Shown: positions 1-9,260, counted from the stretch's first letter. The stretch is 64,000 nucleotides of DNA from Streptomyces sp. NRRL WC-3605 (GCF_001509795.1 NZ_LLZN01000064.1:86813-150812), one strand, 5' to 3'. Notes: a model not told the origin generated them from the sequence alone. Made by a program: numbers and translations.

Positions 1-2351
1 GCCTGGGCGGGCACATCTCCACCTACGCGTCGGCGGCCTGGCTCTACGAGATCGGCTTCAACCACTTCTTCCGCGGCAAGGAACGGGACGGCTCGGGCGA
101 CCAGTTGTTCCTCCAGGGACACGCCTCCCCGGGCATCTACGCCCGGGTCTTCCTCGAAGGCCGCCTGAGCGAGCAGCAGTTGGACGGCTTCCGGCGTGAG
201 GCCGGCGGTCACGGCATCCCGTCCTACCCGCACCCCAGGCGCCTGCCGTGGCTGTGGGAGTTCCCGACGGTCTCCATGGGGCTCGGCCCGCTCGGCGCCG
301 TCTACCAGGCCCGCTTCAACCGCTATCTGCACGCACGCGGCATCAAGGACACCTCCGCCTCCCGCGTGTGGGCGTTCCTCGGCGACGGGGAGACGGACGA
401 GCCGGAGTCACTGGCCGCCCTGACGCTCGCCTCCCGCGAGGGCCTGGACAACCTCACCTTCGTGATCAACTGCAACCTGCAACGCCTCGACGGGCCGGTA
501 CGGTCCAACTCCAAGATCGTGCAGGAGCTGGAGGCCCGTTTCCGCGGGGCGGGCTGGAACGTGGTCAAGACCCTGTGGGGCGCTGCCTGGGATCCGCTGC
601 TGGCCCAGGACACCACCGGCGACCTGGTGCGTCGCCTGGGCGAGGAGCCCGACGCCCAGATGCAGACCCTCGCCGCGCGGGACGCCGCCTACATCCGTGA
701 GAACTTCTTCGTCGGAGACGCCCTGTCCGCACTCTCCGCCACCCTCAGCGACGCGCAGGTGGTGGAGCTCTTCGAGAACTCCCGCGGCGGGCACGAGCCG
801 TTGAAGGTGTACGCCGCCTACCGGGCCGCCGTCGAACACCGGGGGGCGCCGACGGTGATCCTCGCCCAGACGGTCAAGGGGCACACCCTCGGGTCGGCGT
901 TCGAGTCCCGCAACGCCAACCACCAGATGAAGAAGCTGACCATGGCGCAGTTCCGCGAGCTGCGCGACACACTCGACCTGCCCATCCCCGACAGCGCCCT
1001 CGCCGGTGACGTCGTCCCCTTCTGGCACCCGGGGGAGAACGCGCCCGAGGTGCGGTACCTGCGCGAGCGGCGCGCCGCTCTGGGCGGTCCCGCCCCCGCG
1101 CGCCGGGTGATCGCCAAGCCGCTGCCGGAGCCCGCCCCGCAGCCGTTCGAGGCGCTGCTCAAGGGCTTCGGACACCAGGAGGTCGCCACCACCATGGCGC
1201 TGGTCCGCCTGGTGAGGGACCTGATGCGCGACGGCCGCACCGGCGCCCGCTGGGTGCCGATCATCCCCGACGAGGCGCGCACCTTCGGCATGGAGTCGAT
1301 GTTCCCCACGGCCGGTATCTACTCGCCGCTCGGCCAGACCTACGACCCCGTCGACGCCGACCAGTTGCTGCACTACAGGGAGAGCGAGACCGGGCAGCTC
1401 CTCATCGAGGGCATCACCGAGGCCGGTTCCATGGCCGAGTTCACCGCCGCCGCGACCTCGTACGCCACCCACGGCGAGCCGATGATCCCGTTCTACATCT
1501 TCTACGCCATGTTCGGCTTCCAGCGCACCGGCGACCAGTTCTGGGCCCTCGCCGACCAGATGGGCCGCGGATTCGTCGTCGGCGGCACCGCCGGGCGCAC
1601 CACCATGACCGGCGAAGGGCTCCAGCACGGCGACGGCCACTCGCACCTCCTGGCCGCCACCAACCCGGCGGCCGTCAGCTACGACCCGGCCTTCGCCTAC
1701 GAGATCGCGGTCATCGTCCGGGACGGCCTGCGCCGGATGTACGGCGAGCACCCCGAGAACGTCTTCTACTACCTCACGGTCTACAACGAGCCGAAGCCCC
1801 AGCCGCCCATGCCGGCGCTGCCCGGCATCGAGGAGGGCATCGTCCGCGGCCTGTACCCGTTCCGCCCGGGCGACAGCGCCGTGTCCGGCCCCCGGCTGCA
1901 GCTCCTGGCCTCCGGCACCGCCGTCCACTGGGCACTGCGGGCGCAGGAACTGCTCGCCGCCGACTGGGGCGTGCGTGCCGACGTGTGGTCGGTGACGTCG
2001 TGGACGGAGCTGCGCCGGGACGCGATGGACGCCGACACCGCCCGCACGCGCGGGGAGACACGGGTGCCCTTCGTGACCGAGGCGCTCGCCGGTGCGCCCG
2101 GCCCGGTCGTGGCCGTCAGCGACTGGATGCGCCAGGTCCCCGACCAGATCGGCCAGTGGATCGAGCAGGACTACTACTCACTGGGCACCGACGGATTCGG
2201 CCTGTCCGACACCCGCGAGGACGTACGGCGCTACTTCCGCGTGGACGCCGAATCGATCGCGGTGACGGCCCTGGACCGGCTGGCACTGGCCGGCCACGTG
2301 GACCCCGGGACCGTCGACCGCGCCCGCAAGCACTACGGCCTGGACACCTGA
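1..2351 (+). CDS. aceE: pyruvate dehydrogenase E1 component, homodimeric type (5' end outside window)
   Basis: Thiamine-diphosphate-dependent decarboxylase that oxidises pyruvate and reductively acetylates the lipoyl group of E2. The frame (third base of the window onward) is open from the left edge, so the start is missing; about 782 residues are present against roughly 900 in the family. The ThDP-binding motif is intact: GDGETDEP near codon 126 followed about 30 residues later by [11 protein letters not shown]. The C-terminal transketolase-like half ([42 protein letters not shown]) is typical of AceE. The stop overlaps the ribosome binding site of the E2 gene 17 bases downstream, so the two are co-transcribed. 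Streptomyces usually carry more than one aceE; the special E2 beside it suggests this is the accessory copy. Confident on family, inferred on paralog status. Confidence 0.95.
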   Translation, partial: LGGHISTYASAAWLYEIGFNHFFRGKERDGSGDQLFLQGHASPGIYARVFLEGRLSEQQLDGFRREAGGHGIPSYPHPRRLPWLWEFPTVSMGLGPLGAVYQARFNRYLHARGIKDTSASRVWAFLGDGETDEPESLAALTLASREGLDNLTFVINCNLQRLDGPVRSNSKIVQELEARFRGAGWNVVKTLWGAAWDPLLAQDTTGDLVRRLGEEPDAQMQTLAARDAAYIRENFFVGDALSALSATLSDAQVVELFENSRGGHEPLKVYAAYRAAVEHRGAPTVILAQTVKGHTLGSAFESRNANHQMKKLTMAQFRELRDTLDLPIPDSALAGDVVPFWHPGENAPEVRYLRERRAALGGPAPARRVIAKPLPEPAPQPFEALLKGFGHQEVATTMALVRLVRDLMRDGRTGARWVPIIPDEARTFGMESMFPTAGIYSPLGQTYDPVDADQLLHYRESETGQLLIEGITEAGSMAEFTAAATSYATHGEPMIPFYIFYAMFGFQRTGDQFWALADQMGRGFVVGGTAGRTTMTGEGLQHGDGHSHLLAATNPAAVSYDPAFAYEIAVIVRDGLRRMYGEHPENVFYYLTVYNEPKPQPPMPALPGIEEGIVRGLYPFRPGDSAVSGPRLQLLASGTAVHWALRAQELLAADWGVRADVWSVTSWTELRRDAMDADTARTRGETRVPFVTEALAGAPGPVVAVSDWMRQVPDQIGQWIEQDYYSLGTDGFGLSDTREDVRRYFRVDAESIAVTALDRLALAGHVDPGTVDRARKHYGLDT

Positions 2352-2368
2352 AGGAGCCATACGCCGCC

Positions 2369-3625
2369 ATGACGATTTCCGTGACCCTTCCCGCGCTCGG
2401 TGAGTCCGTCACCGAGGGCACCGTGACCCGTTGGCTGAAGCAGCCCGGTGAGCACGTCCAGGAGGACGAACCGCTGCTGGAGGTGTCGACCGACAAGGTC
2501 GACACCGAGATCCCCGCTCCCGCCTCGGGAGTCCTGCTGACCGTCGTCGTCGGCGAGGACGAGACGGTCGAGGTGGGCGCCGAGCTCGCCGTCATCGGGC
2601 CGTCCGAGGCCGAGCCCTCGGCGGCGAGCGCGGCACCCGCCGCGCCGGTGGACGCGCCGCAGCCGGCCCCCTCACCGGCGCCGGTCACGCGGCCACCCTC
2701 CGCGCCGCCCGCCGTCTCACCCGACCGGCGCCCGTCCGCTCCCGCACCCGTACCGACGCCGTCGCCGCGACCCGCACCTGCCGCGGCACCTGTCCCGGCA
2801 CCGGTGCCGCAACCCGCGCCCGTCCCGGCACCGGTGCCCCAACCCGTGCCCGCGCCGGCACCCGCGACCCCTCCGGCGCCGCACCCGATGCCGGCAGCGG
2901 CGACGGCGGCCCCGCGCGGGCACACCGCCGCCGTCCCGCGGCTGCGCAAGGCCGTCGGCGACAGTCTCAAGCAGGCGCTGCTGGAGCAGGCGCAGCTGAC
3001 CTCGACGGTCGAGGCCGACGCCACCGGCCTCCTGCGGCTGTGGCGGCGGACAGCGGACGGCTTCATCGCACGCGAGGGCTTCGCTCTGACACCGTTGCCG
3101 TTCTTCGTCCTGGCCGCCGCCCAGGCGCTCAAGGCCCATCCCGTCATCAACGCCAGGATCGACACGGGCGGCGCGACCATCACGTACCACGACACCGAGA
3201 ACGTGGGCATCACGGTCGACACGGACCAAGGGCCGGTGACTCCGGTGGTACGGGGCGCGGGCGATCTCACCGTCAGCGGCATCGCCCGCGCCGTCCACGA
3301 CCTCACCCTCCACGCCCTAGCGGGCCGGCTCACGCCCGCCGACGTGGCCGGAGCCACCTTCGCGGTCTCCGACACCGGAGCGCGCGGCGCCCTCTTCGAC
3401 ACCCTCATCGTCCCGCCGCACCAGGTGGCGATCCTGGGCGTGGGCGCCGCCGTCAGACGGCCCGCGGTCGTACAGGACGGTGACGAGGAGTTCATCGGTG
3501 TCCGTGAGCTGGTCCACCTCTCGCTCTCCTACGACCACCGGTTGGTGGACGGAGCGGACGCCGCCCGCTACCTGACCGCCGTGAAGAAGATCGTCGAGGC
3601 CGCGGCGTTCGAGGACATACGCTGA
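2369..3625 (+). CDS. dihydrolipoamide acyltransferase (E2) of 2-oxoacid dehydrogenase, no E3-binding domain
   Basis: Acyltransferase core of a pyruvate (or 2-oxoacid) dehydrogenase complex, 418 aa. I chose ATG 2369 because AAGGAG at 2351-2356 precedes it and the lipoyl domain starts at once. Residues 1-78 form the lipoyl domain with modifiable Lys43 in STDKVDTE. Residues about 80-183 are an Ala/Pro linker with repeated PAPVPQP units. The catalytic domain follows (about 185-418), with the DHRLVDGADAARYL active-site motif near residue 389. The peripheral-subunit-binding domain that normally sits between linker and catalytic domain, and that anchors E1/E3, is not visible: the linker runs straight into the catalytic domain. 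Encoded directly behind aceE, so it very likely serves that E1. Substrate could in principle be another 2-oxoacid, but the homodimeric E1 argues for pyruvate. Confidence 0.9.
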   Translation: MTISVTLPALGESVTEGTVTRWLKQPGEHVQEDEPLLEVSTDKVDTEIPAPASGVLLTVVVGEDETVEVGAELAVIGPSEAEPSAASAAPAAPVDAPQPAPSPAPVTRPPSAPPAVSPDRRPSAPAPVPTPSPRPAPAAAPVPAPVPQPAPVPAPVPQPVPAPAPATPPAPHPMPAAATAAPRGHTAAVPRLRKAVGDSLKQALLEQAQLTSTVEADATGLLRLWRRTADGFIAREGFALTPLPFFVLAAAQALKAHPVINARIDTGGATITYHDTENVGITVDTDQGPVTPVVRGAGDLTVSGIARAVHDLTLHALAGRLTPADVAGATFAVSDTGARGALFDTLIVPPHQVAILGVGAAVRRPAVVQDGDEEFIGVRELVHLSLSYDHRLVDGADAARYLTAVKKIVEAAAFEDIR

Positions 3626-3702
3626 GGCGGAGGCGGTGGCCACGGAGACTCCGGACCCGACCGCCGACGGTCCGGCACCGGGTGACCAGCGGCGCGGACG
3701 AG

Positions 3703-3732
3703 TTGTGAGGCCGAAGACCAGGGATCTACGCT
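3703..3732 (+). promoter_or_regulatory. candidate vegetative promoter of the LAL regulator gene
   Basis: TTGTGA (3703-3708) and TACGCT (3727-3732) are separated by 18 bases and end 17 bases before ATG 3750. The stretch 3636-3749 is open in the same frame from a GTG, but its third positions are much less G/C-rich than the gene body and it uses rare codons (AGG, CTA, CGA), so it looks non-coding. Prediction from sequence only. Confidence 0.4.
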
Positions 3733-3749
3733 CGCAGCCGGGGGTGTAC

Positions 3750-6515
3750 ATGAAAGGCAAGAATCCGGGCTCCCTGCACGGACGGCAGAGCGAACGCGCC
3801 GTGCTGGACCGGCATCTGGCCAAGGTGCGCGACGGGCACAGCGCGGTCCTCGTGCTGCGCGGCGAGGCCGGTATCGGCAAGTCCGCCCTGCTGGAGTACG
3901 TGGCCGAGACCGCCGAGGACTGCACCGTGGTACGCGCGGCGGGGGTCGAGGCCGAGATGGAGCTGGCCTTCGGAGGTCTGCACCAGCTGTGCGCACCGTT
4001 CCTCGATCGCCTCGGGCACCTCCCCGACCCGCAGCGGACGGCGCTGGAGACCGCCTTCGGGCTCAGCGCGGGCACTCCCCCGGACCGGTTCCTCGTGGGG
4101 CTGGCGGTCCTCAGCCTGCTCGCCGACGTCGCCGAGGAGACGCCGCTGATCTGCCTCGTCGACGACGTGCAGTGGCTCGACCGCGTCTCGGCCCAGATCG
4201 TCGGGTTCGTCGCACGGCGTCTGATGGCGGAGCGCGTGGGGCTGATCTTCGGCGTCCGCGAGGCGGACGGCGAACGCGCCCTGCAAGGGCTGCCCGAGCT
4301 CACCCTCGGGGGGCTGAGCGAGCCCGACGCCCGCGCGCTGCTGACCTCGGTGCTTCCCGGCCGGTTCGACGAGCCGGTCCGCAGCAGGATCCTCTCCGAG
4401 GCGCGCGGCAATCCGCTGGCCCTGCTGGAACTGCCCCGCAGCACCTCCGCGGCCGAACTGGCGGGCGGCTACGCCTCGCCGTCGACGGGTCCGCTCATCG
4501 GCAGGCTCGAGCACAACTTCAGCCTGCGCGTCGAGGAGCTGCCCACGCAGACGCGACGGCTGCTGCTGCTGGCGGCGGCCGAACCGGTCGGCGATGTCTC
4601 ACTGCTCCGCCGTGCCGCCGGCATCATCGGTGTGTCCATGAGCGAGGCCTCCCCCGCGGTGGCCGCGAATCTGCTGGAGGTGCGCACCCGGGTCCAGTTC
4701 CGGCACCCTCTGGTGCGCTCGGCGGTCTACCGCATGGCGGCACCGGCCGAGCGCCGGGAGGCTCACCGGGCACTGGCCGAGGCCACGGACGCGCGGTCCG
4801 ACCCCGACCGCCGCGCCTGGCACCTGGCCCGGGCCGCGGCGGAGCCCGACGAGGCCGTGGCGGACGAACTGGTCCGCTCGGCCGACCGCGCGCAGGCACG
4901 TGGCGGCATCGCCGCGTCGGCGGCCTTCCTGGAACGCGCGGCCGAGCTGACGCCCGATCCCGCCCGCCGCCGCGGCAGAGCGCTGGCGGCGGCCCGGGGC
5001 AAGTACCTGGCCGGAGCGTTCGACGCCGCGCTCGAGCTGCTGAACGTGGCCGAGATGGGCGCGCTCGACGATCTGCAACACGCCCGCGCCACGCTGCTGC
5101 GCGGGCAGATCACCTTCGGATCCCGTAGTGCCGGTGCCACGGTGCCGCTGCTGCTGACGGCGGCACGCGAATTCGAACCGCTCGACGCCGGCGTCGCGCG
5201 CGAGACCTACCGGGACGCGTTCTACGCGGCCCTCACCGCGGGCCGTGTGTCCGACGGCCCCGGCCTCGAGGAGGTCGCCCGGGCCGCACGCACCGCGCCC
5301 CCGACGGATCACCCCGGGCCCACCGATCTCTTCCTGGACGGCCTGGCCCTGGCCACCACGGACGGCTACGCGGCGGGCGCCCCACTTCTGCGCCGCGCGC
5401 TGAACACTCTGCGGTGCAACGGTTTCACGGTGGAGCAGTCGCTGGGCTGGCTCCCGTTCGCCTGCCGCATGGCCCACGGCGTGTGGGACTTCGACAGCTG
5501 GAGCACCCTGTCGGGCGAGCTCGTCCGTCTGGCACGGGAGACCGGAACCCTGTCCGTGCTGCCCTCGGCGCTCCTGCTGCGGCTGTCGAACCGGGTCTTC
5601 GCCGGTGATCTCGACGACGCGGACTCGCTCGCCGCGGAGGCGGTGACGATCGGCGAGGCCACCGGCAGCCATGTCCTCGCGCACTACGGGGCGTTGGTGA
5701 TCGAGCCCTGGCGCGGCCGCGAGACCGAGACGCTGCGGGCGATCGGGACGATCACCGGCGACCGGACCCTCAGCGGTGAGGGAAAGGCCCTCACGGCCCC
5801 CCAGTGGGCGCTGGCCGTGCTGTACAACGGCCTCGGGCGGTACGAGGAGGCCTGTGCCGCCGCCGCCAAGGGCTGCGAGTACCCGCAGGAGCTGGGGCTC
5901 GCGCTCTCCTCCCTGGTGGAGCTGGTGGAGGCGGCTGCACGCAGCGGGCGCCGGGACCTCGCCGTCGAGGCCGCCGGCCGCCTGGCGACCATCTGCCAGG
6001 CCAGTGGCACGGCCTGGGCGACGGGCACCTCCGCGGCGGCGCGCGCCCTGATCAGTGACGGGGACACGGCCGACGCCCTGTACCGGGAGTCGATCGCCCG
6101 GCTGGAGAGCACCTCGGTGCGGACGGCGCTCGCACGTACCCGGCTGCTGTACGGCGAGTGGCTCAGCCGCGAGAACCGTCGCGCCGAGGCCCGGGACCAG
6201 CTGGCACGCGCCCACGAGATCCTCGACCGCGCCGGCGCGGAGGCCTTCGCCGAGCGCGCCCGCCGGGAGCTGGAGGCCGCCGGCGAGACCGTGCGCAGGC
6301 GCGCCACCGGCGCCGACGAAGCGCTCACGCCGCAGGAGGCCCAGATCGCCCGGCTGGCCGGCGAAGGGCTGACCAACCTCGAGATCGGCGCGCAGCTGTT
6401 CCTCAGCCCGCACACCATCGAGTGGCATCTGCGGAAGGTGTTCTCCAAGCTCGGGATCCGGTCCCGCAAACAGCTGGGCGCCGTGCTGCCGGGCAGGGCG
6501 GCGACCCCCGCCTGA
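3750..6515 (+). CDS. LuxR-family (LAL-type) ATPase transcriptional regulator
   Basis: Large ATP-binding LuxR regulator, 921 aa from ATG 3750. The N-terminal STAND-like ATPase has Walker A GEAGIGKS at residues 38-45 and Walker B-like LICLVDDVQWLD near 135. A long helical-repeat middle follows, and the C-terminal LuxR helix-turn-helix spans about residues 857-918 (LTPQEAQIARLAGEGLTNLE, then SPHTIEWHLRKVFSKLGI). LAL proteins are typically around 900 aa and activate transcription in response to an unknown ligand with ATP hydrolysis. A longer start at GTG 3636, ten bases after the E2 stop, would add 38 low-quality residues; codon use and a candidate promoter at 3703-3732 favour 3750. Whether it controls the upstream dehydrogenase genes is not shown by the sequence. 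Confidence 0.92.
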   Translation: MKGKNPGSLHGRQSERAVLDRHLAKVRDGHSAVLVLRGEAGIGKSALLEYVAETAEDCTVVRAAGVEAEMELAFGGLHQLCAPFLDRLGHLPDPQRTALETAFGLSAGTPPDRFLVGLAVLSLLADVAEETPLICLVDDVQWLDRVSAQIVGFVARRLMAERVGLIFGVREADGERALQGLPELTLGGLSEPDARALLTSVLPGRFDEPVRSRILSEARGNPLALLELPRSTSAAELAGGYASPSTGPLIGRLEHNFSLRVEELPTQTRRLLLLAAAEPVGDVSLLRRAAGIIGVSMSEASPAVAANLLEVRTRVQFRHPLVRSAVYRMAAPAERREAHRALAEATDARSDPDRRAWHLARAAAEPDEAVADELVRSADRAQARGGIAASAAFLERAAELTPDPARRRGRALAAARGKYLAGAFDAALELLNVAEMGALDDLQHARATLLRGQITFGSRSAGATVPLLLTAAREFEPLDAGVARETYRDAFYAALTAGRVSDGPGLEEVARAARTAPPTDHPGPTDLFLDGLALATTDGYAAGAPLLRRALNTLRCNGFTVEQSLGWLPFACRMAHGVWDFDSWSTLSGELVRLARETGTLSVLPSALLLRLSNRVFAGDLDDADSLAAEAVTIGEATGSHVLAHYGALVIEPWRGRETETLRAIGTITGDRTLSGEGKALTAPQWALAVLYNGLGRYEEACAAAAKGCEYPQELGLALSSLVELVEAAARSGRRDLAVEAAGRLATICQASGTAWATGTSAAARALISDGDTADALYRESIARLESTSVRTALARTRLLYGEWLSRENRRAEARDQLARAHEILDRAGAEAFAERARRELEAAGETVRRRATGADEALTPQEAQIARLAGEGLTNLEIGAQLFLSPHTIEWHLRKVFSKLGIRSRKQLGAVLPGRAATPA

Positions 6516-6762
6516 CGTCACGGGGCGACGCCGTCGGCCGGGTGCCGAACGCCTCTCGCGCCGTGCCGTCGTCGGGAGCCCGCGCGGGCCGCGGAGACAC
6601 CTTGACCGCGCCGCGGTGTGCCCGCGGATCTCCTCTGCCATGACCGCTGGCGCCAGGCCGTCCATGGCCGGTCCCGTCGCGATCCGGTCCCCTCGAGGTC
6701 CCGTCGCGGTCCGATCCCGTGGCCCGTGGGCGTGCGAGGCCAGGGGGTGACTCCCCCGGAGT

Positions 6763-6799
6763 CCGTGGGCCCGGGGGTGACCGGCCCCCGGGCCCACGG
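6763..6799. repeat. perfect inverted repeat, 15-bp arms
   Basis: CCGTGGGCCCGGGGG (6763-6777) and its exact reverse complement (6785-6799) flank a 7-base loop. It could form a very stable hairpin after the LAL gene, but it lies about 250 bases past that stop and has no T-run, so terminator function is uncertain. Confidence 0.75.
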
Positions 6800-6807
6800 G
6801 CCAGGGG

Positions 6808-6851
6808 GTGGGAGGCCCTGGCCACGTGGGTGGGAGGCCCTGGCCACGTGG
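6808..6851. repeat. 22-bp perfect tandem repeat containing CCACGTGG palindromes
   Basis: The 22-bp unit beginning GTGGGAGGCCCTGG occurs twice head to tail (6808-6829 and 6830-6851). Each copy ends in the palindrome CCACGTGG (6822-6829 and 6844-6851). The 22-bp period puts both palindromes on about the same helix face, as expected of a cooperative protein-binding site 125-170 bp upstream of the sigma factor start at 6976. Confidence 0.8.
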
Positions 6852-6975
6852 CGGCCACGGTACGACCCCGGGGTGCCCCACGGTCCATCAGGGGCGCGGC
6901 AGTGCCCCTGCCGGCGCGACGTTGGTGTCGGCGGCGAGGGAAGCCGCCGATCCCCAGCCAGCAGAGGAACCCGTC

Positions 6976-7707
6976 GTGGACACATCTGTGATCGCAAACC
7001 GGCAGAGCCGGCAGCCGGTGATGGTGACCATCACCGCCGCGCCCGTCGAACTCGACGACGCGGCCTTCGTGTTCGGCCGAGTCCGGCCAGGACTGCTCAA
7101 GATCGCCAACCGGATCCTGCGAGATCCGGGCGAGGCCGAGGACGTCATCCAGGAGGCGTGGCTGCGCTGGCAGGGCACCGACCGCACGGTCGTCGCCGAC
7201 CCCGGTGCGCTGCTCCGCACGACGACCGTCCGGCTCGCCATCAACGTGCTGCAGTCGGCGCGCCGACGCCGTGAGTCCAGTGCCACCCCCTGGCTGCCGG
7301 AGTCCACGGACACCGGGACGACACCGGAGGTTCTGGCCGAGCGCCGGGACTCGGTGGAGCATGCCGTGCTGCTGCTTCTGCAGACCCTGACCCCCAACCA
7401 GCGGGCGGCATACGTGCTGCGCGAGGCGTTCGGCTACTCCTACGCCCAGATCGGCGACCTGCTCCACCTGTCCGTGGGGAACGCGCGGCAGCAGGTCTCC
7501 CGCGCGCAGGACAGACTGAACAACCGGCGGCACCGGCAGCACGTGGACGCGGCCACCCACCGGCGGCTCGTTCAGGCGATCTTCACCGCCGCCCGCACCG
7601 GAGACCTCGGTCGCCTGGAGGACGTGCTGACCGGCCAGGAGGCGCCGTACTCCGGCGAGGGGACGGCCGTAGGCGACAGCGCGTCCTCCTACCGGGCCGC
7701 CGCATGA
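6976..7707 (+). CDS. ECF RNA polymerase sigma factor (SigJ-like, shortened C-terminus)
   Basis: Group IV sigma factor, 243 aa from GTG 6976; AGAGGA at 6963-6968 sets this start. Region 2 is seen in LLKIANRILRDPGEAEDVIQEAWLRW and region 4 in LTPNQRAAYVLREAFGYSYA, followed by the recognition helix around LLHLSVGNARQQVSRAQ. SigJ/ECF41-like factors carry a C-terminal NTF2/SnoaL-like domain of about 100 residues. Here only about 45 residues follow region 4 (THRRLVQAIFTAARTGDLGR onward) and the tail ends in a Ser/Ala-rich stretch, so the domain is cut short. The last bases overlap the ATG of the MarR gene (ATGA), implying translational coupling. The target promoter is unknown; no TGTCACA motif lies upstream. 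Confidence 0.9.
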   Translation: MDTSVIANRQSRQPVMVTITAAPVELDDAAFVFGRVRPGLLKIANRILRDPGEAEDVIQEAWLRWQGTDRTVVADPGALLRTTTVRLAINVLQSARRRRESSATPWLPESTDTGTTPEVLAERRDSVEHAVLLLLQTLTPNQRAAYVLREAFGYSYAQIGDLLHLSVGNARQQVSRAQDRLNNRRHRQHVDAATHRRLVQAIFTAARTGDLGRLEDVLTGQEAPYSGEGTAVGDSASSYRAAA

Positions 7708-8225
7708 CCGGGACGTCGCACGGGGACGTGGTGTGCGAGCTGCGCACCGGCCCCGCGGACGACCGTACGCCGTCCTGTGCGGCCGGCCGGTGGGACGCTC
7801 TCGACCGTCTCCACCGTCTGCTCCGGGGGACGGTGGAGCGGCGACTGCGCGAGGAGACCGCGTTCGGGGTGAGCGACGTCCAGGCCCTGCGCCACGCGGG
7901 GAGCGGGTTCGGCGCGGGCGCCCGCGCCGAACCCGTGCGGCTCGGCGAGGTCGCCGACGGGCTCGGTCTGAGTCAGTCCGCCACGAGCAGGCTGATGGCA
8001 CGCCTGCGCGGGCAGGGCCTGATCGTCGCGAGCGCCGTCGACGACGACCGGCGCGTCGTGCGGATGCATCTGACCCCGGAGGGGCACGCCGCGCTGCGCC
8101 GTGCCACGGCCCGCTACGAACGGATCGTCCGCGACGCGGTCGCCGGTCTCGGCTCGCAGGACGTGGATCCCCTCCTGTGGCATTTCCTCACCGGCGACGG
8201 CGACGCCCGCGCGGTCAGCCGCTGA
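7704..8225 (+). CDS. MarR-family transcriptional regulator
   Basis: 173-aa winged-helix regulator. The DNA-binding core is visible as VRLGEVADGLGLSQSATSRL followed by MARLRGQGLIVASAVDDDRR, the MarR recognition helix and wing (DDDRRVVRMHLTPEGHAAL). Start ATG 7704 overlaps the stop of the sigma factor gene by four bases, so the two proteins are probably made together and may act on the same signal. Its 3' end overlaps the convergent hydrolase gene by 11 bases. MarR proteins usually sense phenolics or oxidants; the ligand cannot be read from sequence. Confidence 0.88.
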   Translation: MTGTSHGDVVCELRTGPADDRTPSCAAGRWDALDRLHRLLRGTVERRLREETAFGVSDVQALRHAGSGFGAGARAEPVRLGEVADGLGLSQSATSRLMARLRGQGLIVASAVDDDRRVVRMHLTPEGHAALRRATARYERIVRDAVAGLGSQDVDPLLWHFLTGDGDARAVSR

Positions 8226-9141
8226 GGAAGTCGCGCACCGCCGCCGTGAACCGATCGGGGCGCTCGATGTGCCCGAGATGGCCCGTCTCCTCGAGAATCA
8301 CCAGCCGGGCGCCGGGAAGGGCCTGGTGCAGCATGTGCGCCCATCGCGGCCCGCATATGAAGTCGTCCCCGCCGACCAGGACCAGGGCCGGGACGGTGAG
8401 CCGGGGCAGTTCCTCGCGGACGTCGAACGGGGGCTCCTCCCCCCAGGCGGGTGCGGCGAACATCCGCAGGGACGCCCGCCCCGCGGCGAACTTCTCCTCG
8501 CGGCCCCAGTAGTCGTGGAAGTAGGCGGGCGAGATGAGACGCAGCACCTTCGTCGCGCCCTCGTCGTCGGACCGGTCGACCCGTGTGGTGAGACCCGCGA
8601 CGTAGGTGGCCACCTCCGGCCGCTCGTCGGCGTGCCGCCGGACGAAGCCCTCCATGTTGGACACGGCGGCCGCCCAGAACTCGTCTCCCGTCATCGGTGA
8701 GGTGTCGTACAGGACGAGCGACGCCAGGCGCTCGGGGTGGTCGAGAGCGTAGCGCTGCGCGACGAACCCGCCGTGTGAATGGCCCAGCAGGGCCACCTCG
8801 GCGAGGCCCAGGTGTTCGATCACCGCGTGCAGGAAGTGGGTGTAGGTGGCGAGGGTGTAGTCACGTGGGTCGGCCAGCCGGCCGGAATCGCCCGTGCCGA
8901 CCGGCTCGAGGTAGACGACGGTCATGCCGCGCTCCAGTTCGGGCATGCGCAGGTACTCCCAGCCGATGCCCGGCCCTCCGGAGTGTGCGACGCACACCGG
9001 GCCGGTTCCGGCGACGTGGTAGCGCTGGTCGACGGCGGCCGTGCCGAACTGGACGACGAGGGTGTGGGTGCCCGGGGAGAGGGGGTCCCGGGGATCGGCG
9101 GCTGGGCTGGGAAGGGGCCTCGGGCCCTGTGTGGCGTTCAC
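8215..9141 (-). CDS. alpha/beta hydrolase (proline-iminopeptidase-like)
   Basis: 308-aa cytoplasmic alpha/beta-hydrolase. Visible are the oxyanion-hole segment AHSGGPGIGWEYL near residue 53, the nucleophile elbow GHSHGG near 120, an acid in VLVGGDDFICGP, and the catalytic His in EETGHLGHIERPDRF near the C-terminus. HSGGPG resembles the HGGPG motif of prolyl iminopeptidases and related epoxide or haloalkane hydrolases; the substrate is not determinable. GTG start at 9141. Convergent with and overlapping the MarR gene by 11 bases. Confidence 0.85.
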   Translation of the reverse strand: MNATQGPRPLPSPAADPRDPLSPGTHTLVVQFGTAAVDQRYHVAGTGPVCVAHSGGPGIGWEYLRMPELERGMTVVYLEPVGTGDSGRLADPRDYTLATYTHFLHAVIEHLGLAEVALLGHSHGGFVAQRYALDHPERLASLVLYDTSPMTGDEFWAAAVSNMEGFVRRHADERPEVATYVAGLTTRVDRSDDEGATKVLRLISPAYFHDYWGREEKFAAGRASLRMFAAPAWGEEPPFDVREELPRLTVPALVLVGGDDFICGPRWAHMLHQALPGARLVILEETGHLGHIERPDRFTAAVRDFLSG

Positions 9142-9233
9142 AACTCCCAGATGGTGCGACGACCAGGCGACCCGCTCAAGACATTGTGCTTGTTGTCACA
9201 CTGTTTTTCACACCTTCGCTCTTCGCCATGGAA

Positions 9234-9260
9234 TGTCACAGGACCTCCCTTCGGACGGTC
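9234..9260 (+). promoter_or_regulatory. ECF41-type promoter upstream of the WhiB-like gene
   Basis: TGTCACA (9234-9240), 16 bases, then GGTC (9257-9260), preceded by C to give CGGTC. This matches, apart from the first -10 base, the TGTCACA-N16-CGTC promoter reported for ECF41 sigma factors. It lies about 43 bases upstream of ATG 9303. The element at 11712-11738 has the same spacing and the same CGGTC. Confidence 0.65.

Larger units (their letters stand above)
6516..6975. repeat. gene-free, repeat- and palindrome-rich region upstream of an ECF sigma gene
   Basis: 460 bases without a credible gene. From about 6670 the DNA is built of repeated blocks: two copies of a GTCCCGTCGCG-centred unit (6672-6712), several CCAGGGGGTGA/GGGCCCACGG blocks, a perfect 15-bp inverted repeat (6763-6799) and a perfect 22-bp tandem duplication (6808-6851). 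The reverse strand is open over this stretch, but its translation is low-complexity and matches nothing I recognise. Confidence 0.7.

Noticed and set aside
3636..3749. GTG start 38 codons upstream for the LAL regulator
   Set aside because: Reduced third-position G/C, rare codons and a candidate promoter inside it favour the ATG at 3750.
4599..6881. Very long open frame on the minus strand opposite the LAL regulator
   Set aside because: Codon bias and domain content belong to the plus-strand gene; high GC makes long shadow frames common. Its translation is low-complexity.
9194..9200. Another TGTCACA upstream of the WhiB-like gene
   Set aside because: No NGTC element follows at 16 bases (it reads CGCT), so it does not fit the promoter pattern of the other three.
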